NCBI GenBank assembly: GCA_016931435.1
Contig: JAFGET010000067.1
Location: 1-9,730 of the forward strand
Reading direction: 5' to 3'
DNA: 9,730 nt
Origin: Candidatus Omnitrophota bacterium
GTDB taxonomy: Bacteria > Omnitrophota > Gorgyraeia > Gygaellales > Profunditerraquicolaceae
Part shown: positions 8,048 through 9,730 of the stretch, piece by piece
Layout of the letters: every line of letters starts with the position of its first letter
Numbering within the stretch: position 1 is the first letter of the stretch
Made by a program: the position numbers and the translations under genes
Notes under the pieces: generated by a model
Told to the model about the DNA's origin: nothing
Database searches by the model: none
What the model saw: only the letters and a program-made list of their open reading frames with translations

Positions 8048-8076
8048 ACTACAACGTGTCTACTTATACAAGTAAA
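8048..8076 (-). promoter_or_regulatory. Weak candidate promoter for HTH-gltBD
   Basis: TTTACT (8076-8071), 17 bases, then TGTAGT (8053-8048) on the minus strand is the best promoter-like pair found between the glutamine synthetase and the HTH gene. Each box matches at four of six positions, so the call is tentative. If real, the transcript would start near 8041 and carry the hairpin at 7984-8026 in its leader. Confidence 0.3.
8061..8074. promoter_or_regulatory. 14-bp palindrome, candidate operator
   Basis: TACTTATACAAGTA has perfect 5-base inverted arms around a 4-base centre. A second, looser palindrome, ACAC-N6-GTGT, follows at 8046-8059. Both overlap the weak candidate promoter at 8048-8076, where a dimeric regulator such as the adjacent HTH protein could bind. 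Short palindromes in A+T-rich DNA also arise by chance. Confidence 0.25.
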
Positions 8077-8091
8077 AAAACTTCATTTTTG

Positions 8092-8242
8092 GTAACCCCT
8101 GTAGGAGGACAGGGCACCCAGCAATCCGATAAGCTGGGGTGCATCCCCACAGGGGGGTGGGGCACTTGCCTGTCCAATAAGGCAAGGTGCATCCTCTGTA
8201 GGAGGACAGGGCACCCAGCAATCCGATAAGCTGGGGTGTTAC
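8092..8242. repeat. Three-unit array of paired hairpins after the glutamine synthetase gene
   Basis: Three units of 48-49 bases start at about 8097, 8145 and 8194. Each holds a 6-bp hairpin X with a six-base purine loop (AGGAGG, AGGGGG, AGGAGG on the plus strand) and then a 9-bp hairpin Y with one bulged G and a ten-base loop (AATCCGATAA or TGTCCAATAA). Units 1 and 3 share an exact 43-base repeat (8099-8141 and 8196-8238, offset 97). Unit 2 differs in its stems but keeps the pairing: Y changes CCAGC/GCTGG to TTGCC/GGCAA, and X changes CCCTGT/ACAGGG to CCCCAC/GTGGGG. The array is bounded by GTAAC (8092-8096) and GTTAC (8238-8242). It directly abuts the glutamine synthetase stop, which reads TAG TAA on the minus strand. 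I do not recognise it as a known riboswitch or repeat family. Confidence 0.85.
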
Positions 8243-9730
8243 TATTTTATGAAGAGTATCTCACGGTATTTAGGCAGATCCCAGGTATCATCAGGAACTA
8301 CACACTCCAGCTGGTCCACGTGCCTGCGGATATGCTCCATCAGAGGCTTTAATTCCTTAAAATAAAGCTCCGCGCGCTTATGGTCGCTTACCTTTCTTGC
8401 CTTTTCTAAAAGTTTATCCAATCCTGCGGTGTTACGCCGGACATAATAGATCTTAGAAACGATCCCGCTTAAATGCTCTTTTTTATCCTTAAGCGCCGCC
8501 TCTTCTATTTTAAGGCCCGCAGACTTCTTAAGTCCTACTAATTCATGCAGGGTCCTTGCCAGAAGCTTTTCATATTCATATCCCGCAGGGACAACCGAAG
8601 CGTTTACCATTTCCTTTAAGGTATTGGCTTCTATCTCAAGGGTAAGATTATACATATGTATCCAGATATGGTAGCGCGCTATCAGTTCTTCTTCAGCAAA
8701 TACTCTGTATTTTTCAAAGAGCGCTATATTCTTTTCTTCGGTCAAGGCCTCAAGCGCTTCATAAGTCGAGGCGATATTAGGCAGGCCTCTTTTTTTAGCT
8801 TCTTTTATCCATTCCTGGGAATAATTATTCCCTTCGAAACGTATATCCTTGGTTTCCCTGACTACTTCTGAAACTGCTTTTAAGACAGCGCTATTGAAAT
8901 CTTTGCCTGATGTATACTTTTTTATCTTTTCAGCCATATAATCAAGGCTTTCGGCAATAATAGTATTGAGTATAGCGATGGGGGTAGAAATATTTTGGGA
9001 AGAACCGACAGCCCTGAACTCAAATTTGGCTCCGGTAAAAGCAAAAGGCGAAGTACGGTTTCTATCGGTAGTATCCTTATTGAACTTTGGCAATCTTCCG
9101 ATGCCTAGATCGATAATATCATGCTTGGACACCTTAGTTTTTACTCCTTTTTCCAGCATATTCAATACTTCGGTTAATTGCTCTCCCAAAAATACACTGA
9201 TAATCGCAGGAGGAGCTTCATTAGCGCCTAAGCGGTGCTCATTACCTGCCATGGCAACTGATGCGCGCAGAAGGTCAGCATGCAAGTATACGGCGCGCAG
9301 GACTGCAGCTAAAAAGGTCAAAAACTGTAGATTATCCTCAGGGGTCTCTCCCGGATTAAGCAGGTTATTTCCGTTATTATCCGATAAAGACCAATTCAGA
9401 TGCTTACCGCTCCCGTTGATCCCGGCAAAGGGTTTTTCATGTAAAAGGCAGACTAATCCGTGCCTTAAAGCCACCTTCTTCATCAATTCCATCAAAAGCT
9501 GATTATGGTCGGCTGCCAAATTTGATTCTTCAAACACGGGCGCAAATTCATACTGATGCGGGGCTACTTCATTATGCCGGGTCATCAAAGGAATGCCTAA
9601 CTTATAAGCCTCCTGGGCGACTTCAAACATAAAATTCAAGACCCTCTCTTTGATCGTCCCGAAATACTGGTCTTCCAATTGCTGTCCTTTAGGGGAAGGG
9701 GCTCCGATCAAAGTACGCCCGGCCATAACC
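8242..9730 (-). CDS. glnN: Type III glutamine synthetase, C-terminal part
   Basis: This enzyme makes glutamine from glutamate, ammonia and ATP. The reading frame is open to the right edge, so the true start lies outside; about 495 residues are visible and roughly 200 are missing compared with the usual 700 or so. The GSIII signatures are clear, counting from the Met at 9726: GAPSPKGQQLEDQYFG (8-23), RHNEVAPHQYEFAP (50-63), ADHNQLLM (72-79), LLHEKPFAGINGSGKH (94-109), NEHRLGANEAPP near 163 and DRNRTSPFAFTGAKFEFR near 220. These catalytic-barrel segments separate it from the shorter GSI and GSII enzymes. The C-terminal part is helical and charged. The Met at 9726 is internal, not the start. The gene ends with adjacent TAG TAA codons, the second of which belongs to the hairpin array. 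It feeds glutamine to the GOGAT and amidotransferase genes downstream. Confidence 0.95.
   Translation of the reverse strand, partial: VMAGRTLIGAPSPKGQQLEDQYFGTIKERVLNFMFEVAQEAYKLGIPLMTRHNEVAPHQYEFAPVFEESNLAADHNQLLMELMKKVALRHGLVCLLHEKPFAGINGSGKHLNWSLSDNNGNNLLNPGETPEDNLQFLTFLAAVLRAVYLHADLLRASVAMAGNEHRLGANEAPPAIISVFLGEQLTEVLNMLEKGVKTKVSKHDIIDLGIGRLPKFNKDTTDRNRTSPFAFTGAKFEFRAVGSSQNISTPIAILNTIIAESLDYMAEKIKKYTSGKDFNSAVLKAVSEVVRETKDIRFEGNNYSQEWIKEAKKRGLPNIASTYEALEALTEEKNIALFEKYRVFAEEELIARYHIWIHMYNLTLEIEANTLKEMVNASVVPAGYEYEKLLARTLHELVGLKKSAGLKIEEAALKDKKEHLSGIVSKIYYVRRNTAGLDKLLEKARKVSDHKRAELYFKELKPLMEHIRRHVDQLECVVPDDTWDLPKYREILFIK

Noticed and set aside
7978..8241. Sigma54 promoter for the nitrogen genes
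   Set aside because: GGCAC and TTGC both occur near 8162-8169 but are adjacent, without the required spacing between the -24 and -12 elements. No other good match was seen.
8092..8242. CRISPR array
   Set aside because: The units are contiguous hairpin pairs without unique spacers, there are only three, and no cas gene is present.
8092..8242. Known glutamine riboswitch (glnA or downstream-peptide motif)
   Set aside because: I could not find the conserved core of that family, and the array follows the glutamine synthetase gene in transcript sense instead of preceding it.
8966..9502. A 178-codon open frame on the plus strand opposite the glutamine synthetase gene
   Set aside because: It lies entirely antisense to strongly conserved glutamine synthetase sequence and its translation resembles no domain I recognise. 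The other plus-strand open frames across the window are mirror images of real genes in the same way.

Overview
All genes in this window lie on the minus strand, so transcription runs from right to left. In that order they are: a type III glutamine synthetase (5' part cut off by the right edge), a 62-residue Fis/NtrC-type DNA-binding protein, gltB and gltD (the two subunits of NADPH-type glutamate synthase), purF, and the first 48 codons of pyrG (cut off by the left edge). The sequence is bacterial chromosome with dense coding and moderate G+C. No transposase, phage gene, tRNA or rRNA is visible. A type III glutamine synthetase beside two-subunit GOGAT, with irregular palindromes between genes, would suit an uncultured Gram-negative lineage such as Omnitrophota or a PVC/Elusimicrobia relative. 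That placement is an inference, because no marker gene is present.

The genes share one metabolite, glutamine. Glutamine synthetase makes it from glutamate and ammonia. GltBD uses it with 2-oxoglutarate to make two glutamates. PurF spends its amide in the first committed step of purine synthesis, and PyrG spends it in making CTP. The small HTH protein sits one base upstream of gltB and is the obvious candidate regulator of the GOGAT genes.

Layout: 9730-8242 is the glutamine synthetase. 8241-7978 is an unusual intergenic region with a three-unit array of paired hairpins (8092-8242), an AT-rich stretch with small palindromes and weak promoter-like boxes, and a 20-bp hairpin followed by a U-tract. 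7947-1772 holds the HTH gene, gltB and gltD, tightly packed. 1771-1534 holds a strong sigma70-type promoter, an intrinsic-terminator-like hairpin and two further palindromes, all ahead of purF. 1533-1 holds purF and pyrG, overlapping by 8 bases.

The enzymes are ordinary and intact as far as they are visible. The points of interest are non-coding: the covarying hairpin array after the glutamine synthetase stop codon, and the layout of promoter, then terminator hairpin, then gene ahead of purF (and possibly ahead of the HTH-gltBD unit), which suggests attenuation.
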